From Prevotellaceae bacterium HUN156 (GTDB lineage Bacteria > Bacteroidota > Bacteroidia > Bacteroidales > Bacteroidaceae), in the NCBI GenBank assembly GCA_900119285.1, contig FPIT01000006.1:179433-243432 (forward strand): DNA of 64,000 bases. The letters are read 5' to 3'. Position 1 is the stretch's first letter. Every line of letters begins with the position of its first letter. The position numbers were made by a program, and so were the translations under genes. Below the pieces are notes generated by a model that worked only from the letters and a program-made list of their open reading frames with translations, made no database searches and was not told where the DNA came from. Below, in pieces: positions 44,076-52,894 of this stretch.

Positions 44076-44783
44076 ATGGGAGAAAGAATTAAGAAACTAA
44101 AAAAGATTAGAATACACCGTGAAGGCACTAGCGAATTGCTTTATAGTGCCATCTTCATTATTGCTCTTTGTACAGGTCTCTGGTACCTGCTTTACCATGT
44201 CAATCCACTTGTCAGTCACATTGTCACCCCAATCTTTAGCGGTGTCTTGATTGTGGCATGGCTGATGGTGCTCAACTTCTACCGCTGCCCTATCCGCTAC
44301 TTCAATGGCGATACCGACAAGCTGGTGGTAGCTCCTGCCGATGGAAAGATTGTGGTAGTGGAAGAAGCTGAAGAGAACACCTACTTCCACGACAAGCGAT
44401 TGATGATTAGCATTTTCATGAGTCCGCTGAACGTGCATGCCAACTGGTTCCCTGTTGATGGTAAGGTAAAGTTTGTTAAGCACTTCAATGGCAACTACCA
44501 TAAGGCATGGTTACCCAAAGCCAGTGAGGAGAACGAGCACGCAGACATTATTATTGAGACTGCCGATGGTCAGGAGATTCTGGTGCGCCAGATTGCCGGA
44601 GCCATGGCTCGCCGCATCGTTACCTACGCCAAGGAAGGTGAAGAGTGCTACATCGACGAACATTTGGGTTTCATCAAGCTCGGCTCTCGTGTAGATGTCT
44701 ACCTGCCCCTTTCTGCTCGTGCTTGCGTCACGATGGACCAGCCTACCACTGGCGACCAGACCATTATCGCTAAGTTAGCATAA
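44076..44783 (+). CDS. psd: Phosphatidylserine decarboxylase proenzyme (short archaeal-type)
   Basis: The 235-residue protein has two N-terminal membrane helices (about 20-65), then [32 protein letters not shown] and the self-cleavage site LGSR in [14 protein letters not shown], where Ser becomes the pyruvoyl group. It makes phosphatidylethanolamine and is followed by pssA, which makes its substrate. The repeat array at 44784-44905 lies between them. Confidence 0.94.
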   Translation: MGERIKKLKKIRIHREGTSELLYSAIFIIALCTGLWYLLYHVNPLVSHIVTPIFSGVLIVAWLMVLNFYRCPIRYFNGDTDKLVVAPADGKIVVVEEAEENTYFHDKRLMISIFMSPLNVHANWFPVDGKVKFVKHFNGNYHKAWLPKASEENEHADIIIETADGQEILVRQIAGAMARRIVTYAKEGEECYIDEHLGFIKLGSRVDVYLPLSARACVTMDQPTTGDQTIIAKLA

Positions 44784-44905
44784 TGTTTGAAGTTTGATGT
44801 TGATGTTTGATGTTTATGATTACTTCAAGCGCAGCCAATGGTCAATGTTCAATGCTCAATGTTCAATGTTCAATGCTCAATGTTCAATGTTCAATGATTA
44901 AAGTT
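44784..44905. repeat. Composite TTTGATG and TTCAATG arrays between psd and pssA
   Basis: TTTGAAGTTTGATG units and TTTATGATTACTTCAAGCGC, then about nine TTCAATG/CTCAATG units and an ATGATTAAAG end. The array stops three bases before the pssA ATG and so occupies its ribosome-binding region. Confidence 0.85.
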
Positions 44906-44907
44906 CA

Positions 44908-45648
44908 ATGATTAAAAAGCATATTCCCAATACTATCACCTGTCTGAATCTTATTTCAGGCTGTATAGCTACTATGTGGGCATTCGATGGCAACTATAGA
45001 ATGGCTCTATTGTTCATCATCATCGGTGCTGTTTTCGATTTCTTCGATGGCATGTCGGCACGTCTGTTACATGTCTCATCACCTATTGGCAAGGAACTCG
45101 ACTCACTGGCAGATGTCATTACCTTCGGCTTTGCGCCCTCTGCCATGATTTTCAGCTACCTGTCCACGCTTTGCGTGGTGATTGATTTCACTCTCATCAC
45201 TTTCGACACCGTCATTCCTTTCCTGGCATTTATCATGGCAGCATTCTCTGCTTTACGCCTGGCAAAGTTCAATCTCGACGAGCGTCAGTCAATGGGATTC
45301 ATCGGACTACCCACACCAGCCAACGCCCTCTTCTGGGGTTCGCTGATTGTAGGCATGTACGACTACACCCCCGAGTTGGTGACATGGAGTTATACAGACC
45401 GCCTCGCTTATTCTCCACTGATCATGTTGCTTATCTGCGGCATTCTTATCAGCAGTTTTCTGTTGATTGCCGAGATACCCATGTTTGCGCTGAAGTTTAA
45501 GACGTGGGGCTGGAAGGGTAACGAGATTAAGTACATTTTCCTGTTGACATGCATACCGATGTTGCTGCTTTTAGGCATCTTCGCATTTGCTGCCATCATT
45601 GCATGGTATGTCATCCTGTCCGTCATCAGTAGTTTCAAAAATAAATAA
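44908..45648 (+). CDS. pssA: CDP-diacylglycerol--serine O-phosphatidyltransferase
   Basis: The 246-residue multi-pass protein contains the CDP-alcohol phosphotransferase motif DFFDGMSARLLHVSSPIGKE followed by LDSLADVITFG (D-G-x2-A-R-x8-G-x3-D-x3-D). It makes phosphatidylserine at the inner membrane. The start directly follows the repeat array, so an internal repeat ATG at 44895 could also be used; the listed ATG gives the usual N-terminus IKKHIPNTITCLNL. Confidence 0.94.
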   Translation: MIKKHIPNTITCLNLISGCIATMWAFDGNYRMALLFIIIGAVFDFFDGMSARLLHVSSPIGKELDSLADVITFGFAPSAMIFSYLSTLCVVIDFTLITFDTVIPFLAFIMAAFSALRLAKFNLDERQSMGFIGLPTPANALFWGSLIVGMYDYTPELVTWSYTDRLAYSPLIMLLICGILISSFLLIAEIPMFALKFKTWGWKGNEIKYIFLLTCIPMLLLLGIFAFAAIIAWYVILSVISSFKNK

Positions 45649-45662
45649 TTATTTTCGAGAAG

Positions 45663-46010
45663 ATGTTGACCGTATTTAAAGCCATGTTAGGTGTCATCGC
45701 TTTTATATTCTTCCTCGTCATACTCATTCTGTTGCTGACGTGGGGATTCCTTTATCGCACCTATAGAAAAATACGCGTAAACAGTAAGCGTGAGTCGGAG
45801 CGCAAGGCTCGTCAATATCGCGAGGAGACAGGTCGCCAACGCCAGCAATACGGTTTCTATCAGAAGGCTCAGCACACCCAGAGCACTAAAAGCTACGAAA
45901 CCACGACTGGTGAGACCATCATAGATAATCGCCATCAAGAGCGTGAAAACCAAAAGATCTTCGACGACTCCGATGGCGAATATGTTGACTATACGGAAGT
46001 TGACAGTTGA
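45663..46010 (+). CDS. DUF4834 family membrane protein
   Basis: The 115-residue protein has one long hydrophobic helix (about 7-30), a basic arginine-rich stretch and a tyrosine/aspartate-rich tail (DDSDGEYVDYTEVDS), matching DUF4834. It follows pssA by 14 bases. The last codons and the stop (GTTGACAGTTGA) merge into a GTTGAGA repeat array. Confidence 0.78.
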   Translation: MLTVFKAMLGVIAFIFFLVILILLLTWGFLYRTYRKIRVNSKRESERKARQYREETGRQRQQYGFYQKAQHTQSTKSYETTTGETIIDNRHQERENQKIFDDSDGEYVDYTEVDS

Positions 46011-46115
46011 GAGTTGAGAGTTGAAAGTTGAAAGTTCAATGTTCAATCTTCAATGTTCCCACGAGCTCTGCTCGCTCTGCACCTTTAGGTCAGAGAATCT
46101 TCAATCTTCAATTAT
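46000..46115. repeat. GTTGAGAGT/TTCAATG array between convergent genes
   Basis: GTTGAGAGTTGAAAGTTGAA units, then TTCAATGTTCAATC, the CCCACGAGCTCTGCTCG palindrome, and CTTCAATCTTCAATTATG. It supplies the stop codon of the DUF4834 gene on one strand and of pyrH on the other. Confidence 0.85.
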
Positions 46116-46818
46116 GCACTAACGTTCCTATCTCCTCACCGTCCATTACCTTTTTCAGATTACCCACAACATCCATATTGAAGACATAGATGGGCAGATT
46201 ATTGTCTGAGCACATGCAGATAGCCGTCAGGTCCATCACCTTCAGTCCACGCGCCAATACCTCTTTATAAGTAATTGCATCAAACTTTGTTGCAGTAGGA
46301 TCCTTCTCGGGGTCGGCGGTATAGATGCCATCCACACGGGTACCCTTCAGCATCACGTCAGCCTCAATCTCAATGCCGCGCAGTGATGAGCCCGTATCTG
46401 TAGTAAAGTAAGGAGAACCAGTACCTGCAGAGAAGATACATACATAGCCAGCCTCCATCGCCTCGATGGCCTTCCACTTGGTATAGAACTCACCGATAGG
46501 CTCCATGCGGATAGCTGTCATCACCTTGTTCTTCACACCGATAGCGCCCAGTGCAGAACTCAGTGCCAAAGAGTTGATGACGGTAGCACACATACCCATC
46601 TGGTCACCCTTCACACGGTCGAAGCCCTTCTGTGAGCCCGACAGTCCGCGGAAGATGTTACCACCACCGATGACGATACCAATCTGTACGCCCATCTCGC
46701 TTACTTCCTTAATCTGCTTAGCATAGTCGCTCAGTCTCTCAGGGTCAATACCATAACCCTGCTTACCCATCAGACTCTCACCTGAGAGCTTCAGTAGTAT
46801 TCTCTTAAATCTTGCCAT
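46108..46818 (-). CDS. pyrH: UMP kinase
   Basis: The 236-residue amino acid kinase-fold enzyme has KRILLKLSGESLMG, IGIVIGGGNIFRG, a GTGSPYFTTDTGSSLRG motif and DGIYTADPEKDP. It phosphorylates UMP for pyrimidine nucleotide synthesis. It converges with DUF4834 across the repeat array. Confidence 0.96.
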   Translation of the reverse strand: MARFKRILLKLSGESLMGKQGYGIDPERLSDYAKQIKEVSEMGVQIGIVIGGGNIFRGLSGSQKGFDRVKGDQMGMCATVINSLALSSALGAIGVKNKVMTAIRMEPIGEFYTKWKAIEAMEAGYVCIFSAGTGSPYFTTDTGSSLRGIEIEADVMLKGTRVDGIYTADPEKDPTATKFDAITYKEVLARGLKVMDLTAICMCSDNNLPIYVFNMDVVGNLKKVMDGEEIGTLVHN

Positions 46819-46887
46819 AGTATATTTTGAAATTTGAATTTTGGACTTTGAAATTTATGATTTCCTCATGCGTAGCTTCACTATTCG

Positions 46888-47643
46888 TTATTCACTACTC
46901 ACCAAAAACTCCACTTCTTTAAAGGCATATCGGTTTCCACGTCCGTCCACATCGCGCAGCCACAGATGCCCGTCAGTCTCCACCGTGAAAATCTTTGCGG
47001 TGAGTTCTCCCCATGCATTACGGAAGTGATGGAAGCCCTTACGCCAATAGAGCTGTTGCAGGTAGCGCCCGTGCACCCGTTCCAAGTCTGCCCATTCCTC
47101 ATCGAATGCCTCCAGCAGCTCTTGTAAGAGTGCCTCTCTGTCAAACAGGCGTGCCGTGATATTGGCGAGTGATATGGGATTAGGCGCATCACTTACGAAG
47201 CTTAGCTGATTCACATTCAGCCCCACCCCGATGATGCTATCCTTGATGACACCACCCTGCAGGCGATTCTCTATCAGGATACCACATATCTTCTTGTCGC
47301 CGACATAGATATCGTTGGGCCACTTCACGCAGACCTCTCTCGTATTTAAGGTAGAAGCATCGCATGCACTTTCCACATGATTCCTCACTACCTTTGCAAT
47401 GCTGTTAGCCACTGCCATCGACACCACAAACTGTTTATTGACGGGAATCTCCGTAGGATGAATCATCATTGAGTATAGCAGGTTCTTGCCTCGCTCACTC
47501 TCCCACTTGTTAGTGCCACATCCGCGCCCAGCCGTCTGATAGTCAGCCACCACCACACAGGGAGCCTGTCCCTCTGTGCAATTCACTGTCAACCAGCGAT
47601 TCGTTGAGTCCGTCTCGTCAATATGAATAATTTTCCAATTCAC
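46888..47643 (-). CDS. birA: Biotin--[acetyl-CoA carboxylase] ligase
   Basis: The 251-residue protein is the catalytic BirA form without the DNA-binding domain. It contains AGRGCGTNKWESERGKNLLYS (biotin/AMP loop), VCVKWPNDIYVGDKKICGIL and GVGLNVNQ. It biotinylates carboxylase carrier protein. A near-consensus -7 (TAATTTCG, minus strand) lies just upstream. Confidence 0.95.
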   Translation of the reverse strand: MNWKIIHIDETDSTNRWLTVNCTEGQAPCVVVADYQTAGRGCGTNKWESERGKNLLYSMMIHPTEIPVNKQFVVSMAVANSIAKVVRNHVESACDASTLNTREVCVKWPNDIYVGDKKICGILIENRLQGGVIKDSIIGVGLNVNQLSFVSDAPNPISLANITARLFDREALLQELLEAFDEEWADLERVHGRYLQQLYWRKGFHHFRNAWGELTAKIFTVETDGHLWLRDVDGRGNRYAFKEVEFLVSSE

Positions 47644-47876
47644 GCTGCGAAATTACAAAAAACCGAGCGAAAATACAAATATATTCTACTAAATGCCGTT
47701 GAAATGGACGAAAAATTGTATTCAAAATAATATTTCGAACACAAAATTCCTCTCAAAGCCAAGTTCTAAGACAACTACTCTAAATAATTAAATTATTTTT
47801 TGTACCTTTTCACTCGGTTTTCAGGTCATAAACCACAAATAATGAATTTCGTGAGAGAAATTTAAGTATAACATAA
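47644..47876. other. Intergenic region, no gene
   Basis: A/T-rich; only a possible TTTTTTGTACCTTTT promoter core near 47803 on the plus strand, perhaps of the decayed gene that follows. Confidence 0.4.
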
Positions 47877-48238
47877 ACAACCAAATCAACAACAGAAGTT
47901 ACTTCTATCGACGGCAAGGTCACCTTCGTTGGTCAGTACAATCCGTTCACTATCGATGACAGCAACAAGGATTGTATTCTGATGCTGGGTAGTGGCAACA
48001 AGATTGCTACTCTAAGAACGACCGCACGCTGAAGTGCTTCCGTGCTCACTTCCAGATTAACGACGTTAATGCTGTTCGTGAGTTCAATATGAATTTCGGC
48101 GATGAAACGACTAACATTCAGCAAGTTGAAAGTGGAAAGTTGAAAGTTGAAGGTTATTACGACCTGCAGGGCCGCAAAGTAGCCCAGCCTACTAAGGGAC
48201 TGTATATTCACAATGGCAAAAAGGTAGTTATTAAGTAG
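47877..48238 (+). pseudogene. 3' remnant of a large secreted protein, frameshifted
   Basis: One frame reads SIDGKVTFVGQYNPFTID...ILMLGSGNKI and then breaks. A second frame resumes with YSKNDRTLKCFRAHFQINDV and ends GYYDLQGRKVAQPTKGLYIHNGKKVVIK, a C-terminal motif common on Prevotella surface proteins. No start codon or signal exists upstream and a stop lies at 47874. The frame breaks near 48010. A GTTGAAAGT repeat lies inside (48123-48150) and encodes QVESGKLKVEG. Confidence 0.75.
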
Positions 48239-48240
48239 AA

Positions 48241-48420
48241 TTTATCTCTCACACAGATGTCACAGATGGCACAGATTTTTAATTCGATTAAAGATATATA
48301 ATCGACCACGGATTGAACGGATCTAACGGATAATGCTGCTTTGCAGCATAAATCTGTGTAATCTGTGAAATCTGTGTGACCAAAAAAATCCGTAAAATCT
48401 GTTTAATCCGTGTTCGAATA
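48241..48420. repeat. Inverted arrays of CACAGAT and AACGGAT units
   Basis: CACACAGATGTCACAGATGG faces ATCTGTGTAATCTGTGAAAT, and ACGGATTGAACGGATCTAAC faces ATCCGTAAAATCTGTTTAATCC. At the centre is the TGCTGCTTTGCAGCA hairpin. The whole stretch could fold into one long imperfect stem. Confidence 0.75.
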
Positions 48421-48440
48421 AAAAGGAAAAAGAAAAGTCA

Positions 48441-48596
48441 ATGAAAAAAGAATATATCAATCCAGAGTTATGTGTCATTGAAGTAGAGACACAGGGCATG
48501 CTGGCTGCCAGTCAGGTAACCAGTCTTGCTCCAGGCAATTCCGCTGACTTAGACTTTGAAGATGATGGCTTCGACGATATCGTCGATGACCTCTAA
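48441..48596 (+). CDS. Short peptide with YxNPELxVIEVE leader-like motif (51 aa)
   Basis: MKKEYINPELCVIEVETQGM continues LAASQVTSLAPGNSAD and ends in a very acidic tail. The first 20 residues match the design of the 49-residue peptide in the fimbrillin operon, while the second half is unrelated. A strong terminator 20 bases downstream (48616-48658) and GGAAAAAGAAAAG upstream support expression. The function is unknown. The conserved N-terminus with a variable acidic C-terminus could be a leader/core design, but no modifying enzyme is nearby. Confidence 0.7.
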   Translation: MKKEYINPELCVIEVETQGMLAASQVTSLAPGNSADLDFEDDGFDDIVDDL

Positions 48597-48615
48597 TTAA
48601 ACAATTACTATTTTC

Positions 48616-48658
48616 GGGGGATGTAGAGTTGTGTAATGCGCTCTGCATCCCTCTTTTT
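48616..48658 (+). terminator. Terminator of the 51-residue peptide gene
   Basis: GGGGGATGTAGAG pairs with CTCTGCATCCCTC (13 pairs including two G-U) and is followed by five T. Confidence 0.88.
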
Positions 48659-48661
48659 GTC

Positions 48662-48685
48662 GACACACGGGGATGACCCGTGTAT
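48662..48685. repeat. GACACACG hairpin, left copy
   Basis: ACACGGG/CCCGTGT stem with a GATGA loop. A related hairpin (GACACACG/CGTGTGTC) is at 49306-49332; the two lie outside the ends of element B. Confidence 0.7.
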
Positions 48686-48776
48686 CAATAATCACGGAAT
48701 ACCCCATTTTGTCCTTTACCTGTGAAGAAAAAAAATGCGGAAGGCTGCTGGGACAAAACTATTTATTTAGAGAATT

Positions 48777-49274
48777 AATATATTCACGCTCACGTGTAAT
48801 ATACAATATTACAGCACGTTAAGTGTGAACATTGTTTTTTGAGTACATTATTCACCTGTAGCTATTAAAATCGCAATTATCATTGTAATAGATAGCAGTC
48901 CACAGCTGTCTTTAGTTCCTGATACTATTAGACTGATGGTGCGATGGCTGTCGAAAATATTTGCGATGGCTGTCGCAGATATTTGCGACGGCCGTCGCAA
49001 GTTATGGGTAAGCAGTTGTTGGAAGATAAAAGGACAATATCATGACGATTACTTCTCTATTTATGCAACTTGCTACATAGTAGCTAATTGCGCAATTTAA
49101 ACTGGCAATGACAGATAGATACATACCTTCATCTTAAGACATTTTCCCCATGATATTAACATTTATTTTGATTTGTTTTTCTGAATCTCCTCGTTCGAAA
49201 TAACACAAAAACAATGTTCACACTTAACGCTATGTATTACAATATATTACGCGTGAGTGTGAACATTATTTTCT
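48777..49274. mobile_element. Hairpin-bounded non-coding element B (MITE-like)
   Basis: Two copies of a sequence of about 62 bases in inverted orientation (48777-48838 and 49205-49274) share AAAACAATGTTCACACTTAACG at the inner side and GTGAGYGTGAAY at the outer side. Each also folds on itself. Between them lies a 22-base repeat array and about 200 bases of A/T-rich sequence with no gene. The ends match those of element A (12431-12801). Confidence 0.6.
48940..49001. repeat. 22-bp repeat (GCGATGGCTGTCGCAGATATTT)
   Basis: Three units at 22-base steps, each with a GCGAyGGC/GyCGC inner palindrome, inside element B. Confidence 0.85.
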
Positions 49275-49569
49275 ATATATTAATTTAATTATATCAATTC
49301 ATTACGACACACGAGGATAGTCTCCGTGTGTCATTATCGGCTCATTTTGAGCTGAAAAATGCATAAAAAACAGATATTTTGAGCCCATTCTTCCCAAAAT
49401 AAGAGAGAGAGCATCCGTAGAGAATGCACCTCTTCGCTTTTATAAGAAGTAAGATTCTATTCCCTCTTAGCGAACAGGAAAACAGAAGTTTGTGCTAAAA
49501 ATGTTTCTCCCAAATAAATAATACAATAAGATTACATGCTAACTATTCGGCTACTAGGATATCAACTAA
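49275..49569. other. Intergenic region after element B
   Basis: Contains the hairpin GACACACG/CGTGTGTC at 49306-49332 and A/T-rich sequence. No gene seen before the tadA promoter. Confidence 0.5.
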
Positions 49570-49601
49570 TTTGGAGAAAACGAAAAAAAACAGTATCTTT
49601 G
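49570..49601 (+). promoter_or_regulatory. Promoter of tadA, nearly leaderless
   Basis: TTTG (49570-49573), 20 bases, TATCTTTG (49594-49601), then CAAC and the ATG at 49606. Confidence 0.85.
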
Positions 49602-49605
49602 CAAC

Positions 49606-50049
49606 ATGGAACAACAGAATAAAGACGAACTGTATATGCGCAAGGCGCTGGACGAAGCCAGACTGGCCTTTGACGAGGGAGAGATTCCCATTGGAGCCGT
49701 AGTGGTATGTCAAGACCATATCATTGCGCGAGCACACAACCTGACGGAGATGCTGCACGATGTGACAGCGCATGCCGAGATGCAGGCCATCACGGCTGCC
49801 GCCAACGAACTGGGAGGAAAGTATCTCACCGACTGTACACTCTATGTCACAGTAGAGCCCTGCACCATGTGCGCAGGAGCCTTGGGCTGGAGCCAGATAC
49901 CTCGCATCGTCTATGGCTGCCGCGATGAGAAACGTGGATATAGCGACTATGCGCCACACGCACTACATCCTAAATGCACCGTAACTGGCGGCATTCTTGA
50001 GGATGAATGCCGCCAGTTGATGCAAGAGTTTTTCCAGCAGAAGCGCTAA
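49606..50049 (+). CDS. tadA: tRNA-specific adenosine deaminase
   Basis: The 147-residue protein has the zinc site HAEMQAI and PCTMCAGAL of the cytidine deaminase superfamily, plus ARAHNLTEM. It converts A34 of tRNA-Arg(ACG) to inosine. Its start follows the -7 box by four bases. Confidence 0.94.
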   Translation: MEQQNKDELYMRKALDEARLAFDEGEIPIGAVVVCQDHIIARAHNLTEMLHDVTAHAEMQAITAAANELGGKYLTDCTLYVTVEPCTMCAGALGWSQIPRIVYGCRDEKRGYSDYAPHALHPKCTVTGGILEDECRQLMQEFFQQKR

Positions 50050-50055
50050 AAATAA

Positions 50056-50200
50056 TAAGGGGAGTTAATGGGAGTTAGCAGGAGTTAACAGGTTTTCAGC
50101 CTGTGAAGTTAACGGACGAATGATCTGCAGTTGAAGTAATGTCCGATAACTCCACGAGCCAACGGCTCGTTAACTTCAGGTAACTCCCGCTAACTCCCAA
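50056..50200. repeat. Inverted GGGAGTTAAC arrays between tadA and nrdG
   Basis: GGGGAGTTAATGGGAGTTAG at one end and GGTAACTCCCGCTAACTCCC at the other, with CGAGCCAACGGCTCG at the inner side. The unit is 9-10 bases. It fills the gap between the convergent genes and could act as a two-way terminator. Confidence 0.75.
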
Positions 50201-50205
50201 TAAAA

Positions 50206-50688
50206 TTATATTGCCATATCTCTCTGTCGCCAGAAACGATAAGTGATGTCTTCAAACTCACCGTCGGGACGCTGACGATAGAGATGCTGATTGGTCGTAG
50301 GTGACTTCAACGGGCCTAAGTGCTTGATATAGGGACCAATCTTGATGTAGTTGAAGTCTTGCTTGTTGACAGCCGATGAGAGGCGGATGCGTCCGCTATA
50401 CCACGCCACCTTGAACTGCGGGTATGTCTCATGGATATATTGTGCCAACTGGTTAACACCCACGGGATCGGCATCACCGCCCATGAATGACAGGCAAGTG
50501 ATGTCGGTACCGTATTTCTCGATAAATGCATCGATGGCATCAGTATCCAAGGGAAGCCCAATATCTTCCCAAAGGTAATGGCTATGGCACCCAGGGCAGT
50601 GACATGGACAATTGGATATATTGATGGCCAATGTCACCTCGTCGGGAATCTCCTGAAATACTATGCCGGTGTTTACGTATTTAAGCAT
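50206..50688 (-). CDS. nrdG: Anaerobic ribonucleotide reductase activating protein
   Basis: From the ATG at 50688 the protein has 160 residues. It has the radical SAM cysteines in SNCPCHCPGC (CxxxCxxC) and the small NrdG layout with FMGGDADP. It installs the glycyl radical on NrdD. The longer frame from 50748 adds repeat-derived residues (PKLQTSNFKVQ). It is downstream of nrdD across repeats. Confidence 0.92.
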   Translation of the reverse strand: MLKYVNTGIVFQEIPDEVTLAINISNCPCHCPGCHSHYLWEDIGLPLDTDAIDAFIEKYGTDITCLSFMGGDADPVGVNQLAQYIHETYPQFKVAWYSGRIRLSSAVNKQDFNYIKIGPYIKHLGPLKSPTTNQHLYRQRPDGEFEDITYRFWRQRDMAI

Positions 50689-50696
50689 CTTTATTT

Positions 50697-50799
50697 TTTG
50701 AACTTTGAAATTTGAAGTTTGAAGTTTAGGATTTCCTCCGTCCTTCAACTATCCTTCAAACTCCCCTCCCATGGGGAGGGGATGGGGGGGGAGGCTTTT
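50697..50799. repeat. TTTGAAG array plus GC-rich palindrome between nrdD and nrdG
   Basis: TTTGAACTTTGAAATTTGAAG units and TTTAGGATTTCCTCC, then ACTATCCTTCAAACTCCCCT and the palindrome ending GAGGCTTTTA, which runs into the nrdD stop. The composite mirrors 1-155. Confidence 0.85.
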
Positions 50800-52894
50800 A
50801 CTCCGCGTGTGCGTAATAACGACGTGATGCCTCTTCCTGGCGAGCCTGAGAGAAGTTGCTGACGCGCTTCAGGTAGCCGATGATACGAGTCATGTAGTCT
50901 ACATTCTTAGAGTGGCAGTGTGGGCACTCCTTGAGGTAGCGCTTGTCGATATGACCGCAGTCGTTACATACGGTGTTAGGAATGTTGAATGTGAAGTAGT
51001 TACAGCCTTCCTTGGCAGCTACCTTCAACAGGTGCAAATACTGCTCTTTAGAGAGGTGCTCGTCGAGGTTCATGTGGAGAGCAGAACCACCGGTGAGGTG
51101 CTCGATGTAGGGAGCGCCGTGGAGCTTAAACTTGTCGATAACTGACAGTGAGTCGTCCTCTACTACATAGAAGTAGCTGTTGTAGCAGTCGCGTGGTACA
51201 AAGTAGCCGTCCTCACGATCCCACTTAGCATGCTTAACACCTACGTTCTCGGCAGGAATCATCTCACAGTTGAACATCACATCCTTAGTGCGATACTGCT
51301 TGTTGTACTTCTCAATGAGTCCGAGGATGCCCTGTACGAACTTCTTGTAGTCATCGTTAGGAGTAATCTTCAAGCCCATGAACTCAGCAGCCTCTACCAG
51401 ACCATTGATACCAATGGTGAGATACTGACGGGCAATATTGATGTAGCCAGCATCGAAGAGTGGTAACATACCGTGGGCCTGCAGGTCTTTCAGATTCTCA
51501 TTGTAAGCCAACTGTACCTTATGGCAGAGATCGATAACTCCACTCAGATACTCCAAATAATCAAGCTTGTGGTTAACAGCATACTGTACGCAACGGTTCA
51601 GATTGATGGTCAGTACAGACTTAGAACCTGTAGATACACCACCTGCACCCAATGTATAGCTGAAGCCATTGTCGGTAATCTCGTTGCGCAGACGGCAGCA
51701 AGAACTCAGTGAGTCGGCATTATCACTCATATAGGTAAAGAATGAGTGACCTTCTGAGTACATCTCGGCAGTGAAATCGCCCCACTCCTTATCCTTGCAC
51801 TCGCCATTCTCGTCAACGAGCAGTGCCATGGTCTCAACAGGGAAGGTGAGCAATGTCTTGGTGCGCTCGTTGTTGAACCACTTCATGAAGCGCTTCTGCA
51901 ACCAAGAAAGACCATTCCAGTCGGGCTTAGAACCATCGGGGAAGTAGAACTCACCGAAGATGCTGTCGAAATAATACTTATCGTAGTAAGCAATATTCCA
52001 GAACACAGCCTGATAGTTGCGAGCACCAGTAGGCTGGTTGAGTGTATAGACAATCTGCTCGAAGTAGTCGGTGATAATCTTATCAATGCTACGCTTCTTC
52101 AAGCTGAGGTCTGCCTGTTCGTCGGCACGCTGATAGTAATCCAAACCATATTCCTTGCCCATGAAGTAGTTCATGTACATCAGGAACTCAGGAGTAGCAC
52201 ACGCACCAGAGAGCATAGAACTAACCATGAACACCATATTAACAAAACCGCCAGCAAACGACTTCATGTTGGTAGGAGCGGTAGAGTTACCACCGATGGC
52301 TACAGTGCCACCGATAAGCCATGGATACATGGTGATAGAGGCGCAATAGTTGGCAAGGCTGGTCTCATCGTTCTTATATATAAAGTGGTGAGTCAGCATG
52401 TCAATATACTGGTCTGCCAATTCCTTACCATACATCTTCTTGATGCGGTCAGTAAGCAGACGACGATTCAGGCGAATGAAGTTAGACTTAGGCAACTCGC
52501 CAATCAGTGTAGCGATGTTCTTGTGCTCTACGTTAGCATTGGCATCATACTTAGAACCTGTAGCGGCATTCACAGACTCTACATACTCAGCCAAGAACTG
52601 CAACTTAGCCAGCGTCTCACGATCTTCCGTGTGCTGCTGACGATAGAGCATGAACGACTTGGCCACCTTGTAGAAGCCTTCACGCATCAATGCCTCCTCT
52701 ACCTGGTTCTGAATATCCTCAACCGTGATATCATCTTTGATATCCAAGTGACTGAGAATCTTGGAAATAGTTCCAAGTTCAGCAGGTACATTAACACTCT
52801 CGAACGCCTTAACGATGGCATTCATGATTTTGTCTAACGAGAACTGGTCCTTCGAACCGTCACGCTTTGTAATAGTAAAGTTCTTAATCTCCAT
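50798..52894 (-). CDS. nrdD: Anaerobic ribonucleoside-triphosphate reductase
   Basis: The 698-residue class III reductase has an N-terminal ATP cone (ITKRDGSKDQFSLDKI), catalytic-barrel cysteines (SSCCRLRN), a C-terminal zinc site (CNDCGHIDKRYLKECPHCHS) and the glycyl radical site in RIIGYLKRV. It makes deoxynucleotides without oxygen. Its mRNA has a leader of about 185 bases with a stem at its start. Confidence 0.94.
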   Translation of the reverse strand: MEIKNFTITKRDGSKDQFSLDKIMNAIVKAFESVNVPAELGTISKILSHLDIKDDITVEDIQNQVEEALMREGFYKVAKSFMLYRQQHTEDRETLAKLQFLAEYVESVNAATGSKYDANANVEHKNIATLIGELPKSNFIRLNRRLLTDRIKKMYGKELADQYIDMLTHHFIYKNDETSLANYCASITMYPWLIGGTVAIGGNSTAPTNMKSFAGGFVNMVFMVSSMLSGACATPEFLMYMNYFMGKEYGLDYYQRADEQADLSLKKRSIDKIITDYFEQIVYTLNQPTGARNYQAVFWNIAYYDKYYFDSIFGEFYFPDGSKPDWNGLSWLQKRFMKWFNNERTKTLLTFPVETMALLVDENGECKDKEWGDFTAEMYSEGHSFFTYMSDNADSLSSCCRLRNEITDNGFSYTLGAGGVSTGSKSVLTINLNRCVQYAVNHKLDYLEYLSGVIDLCHKVQLAYNENLKDLQAHGMLPLFDAGYINIARQYLTIGINGLVEAAEFMGLKITPNDDYKKFVQGILGLIEKYNKQYRTKDVMFNCEMIPAENVGVKHAKWDREDGYFVPRDCYNSYFYVVEDDSLSVIDKFKLHGAPYIEHLTGGSALHMNLDEHLSKEQYLHLLKVAAKEGCNYFTFNIPNTVCNDCGHIDKRYLKECPHCHSKNVDYMTRIIGYLKRVSNFSQARQEEASRRYYAHAE

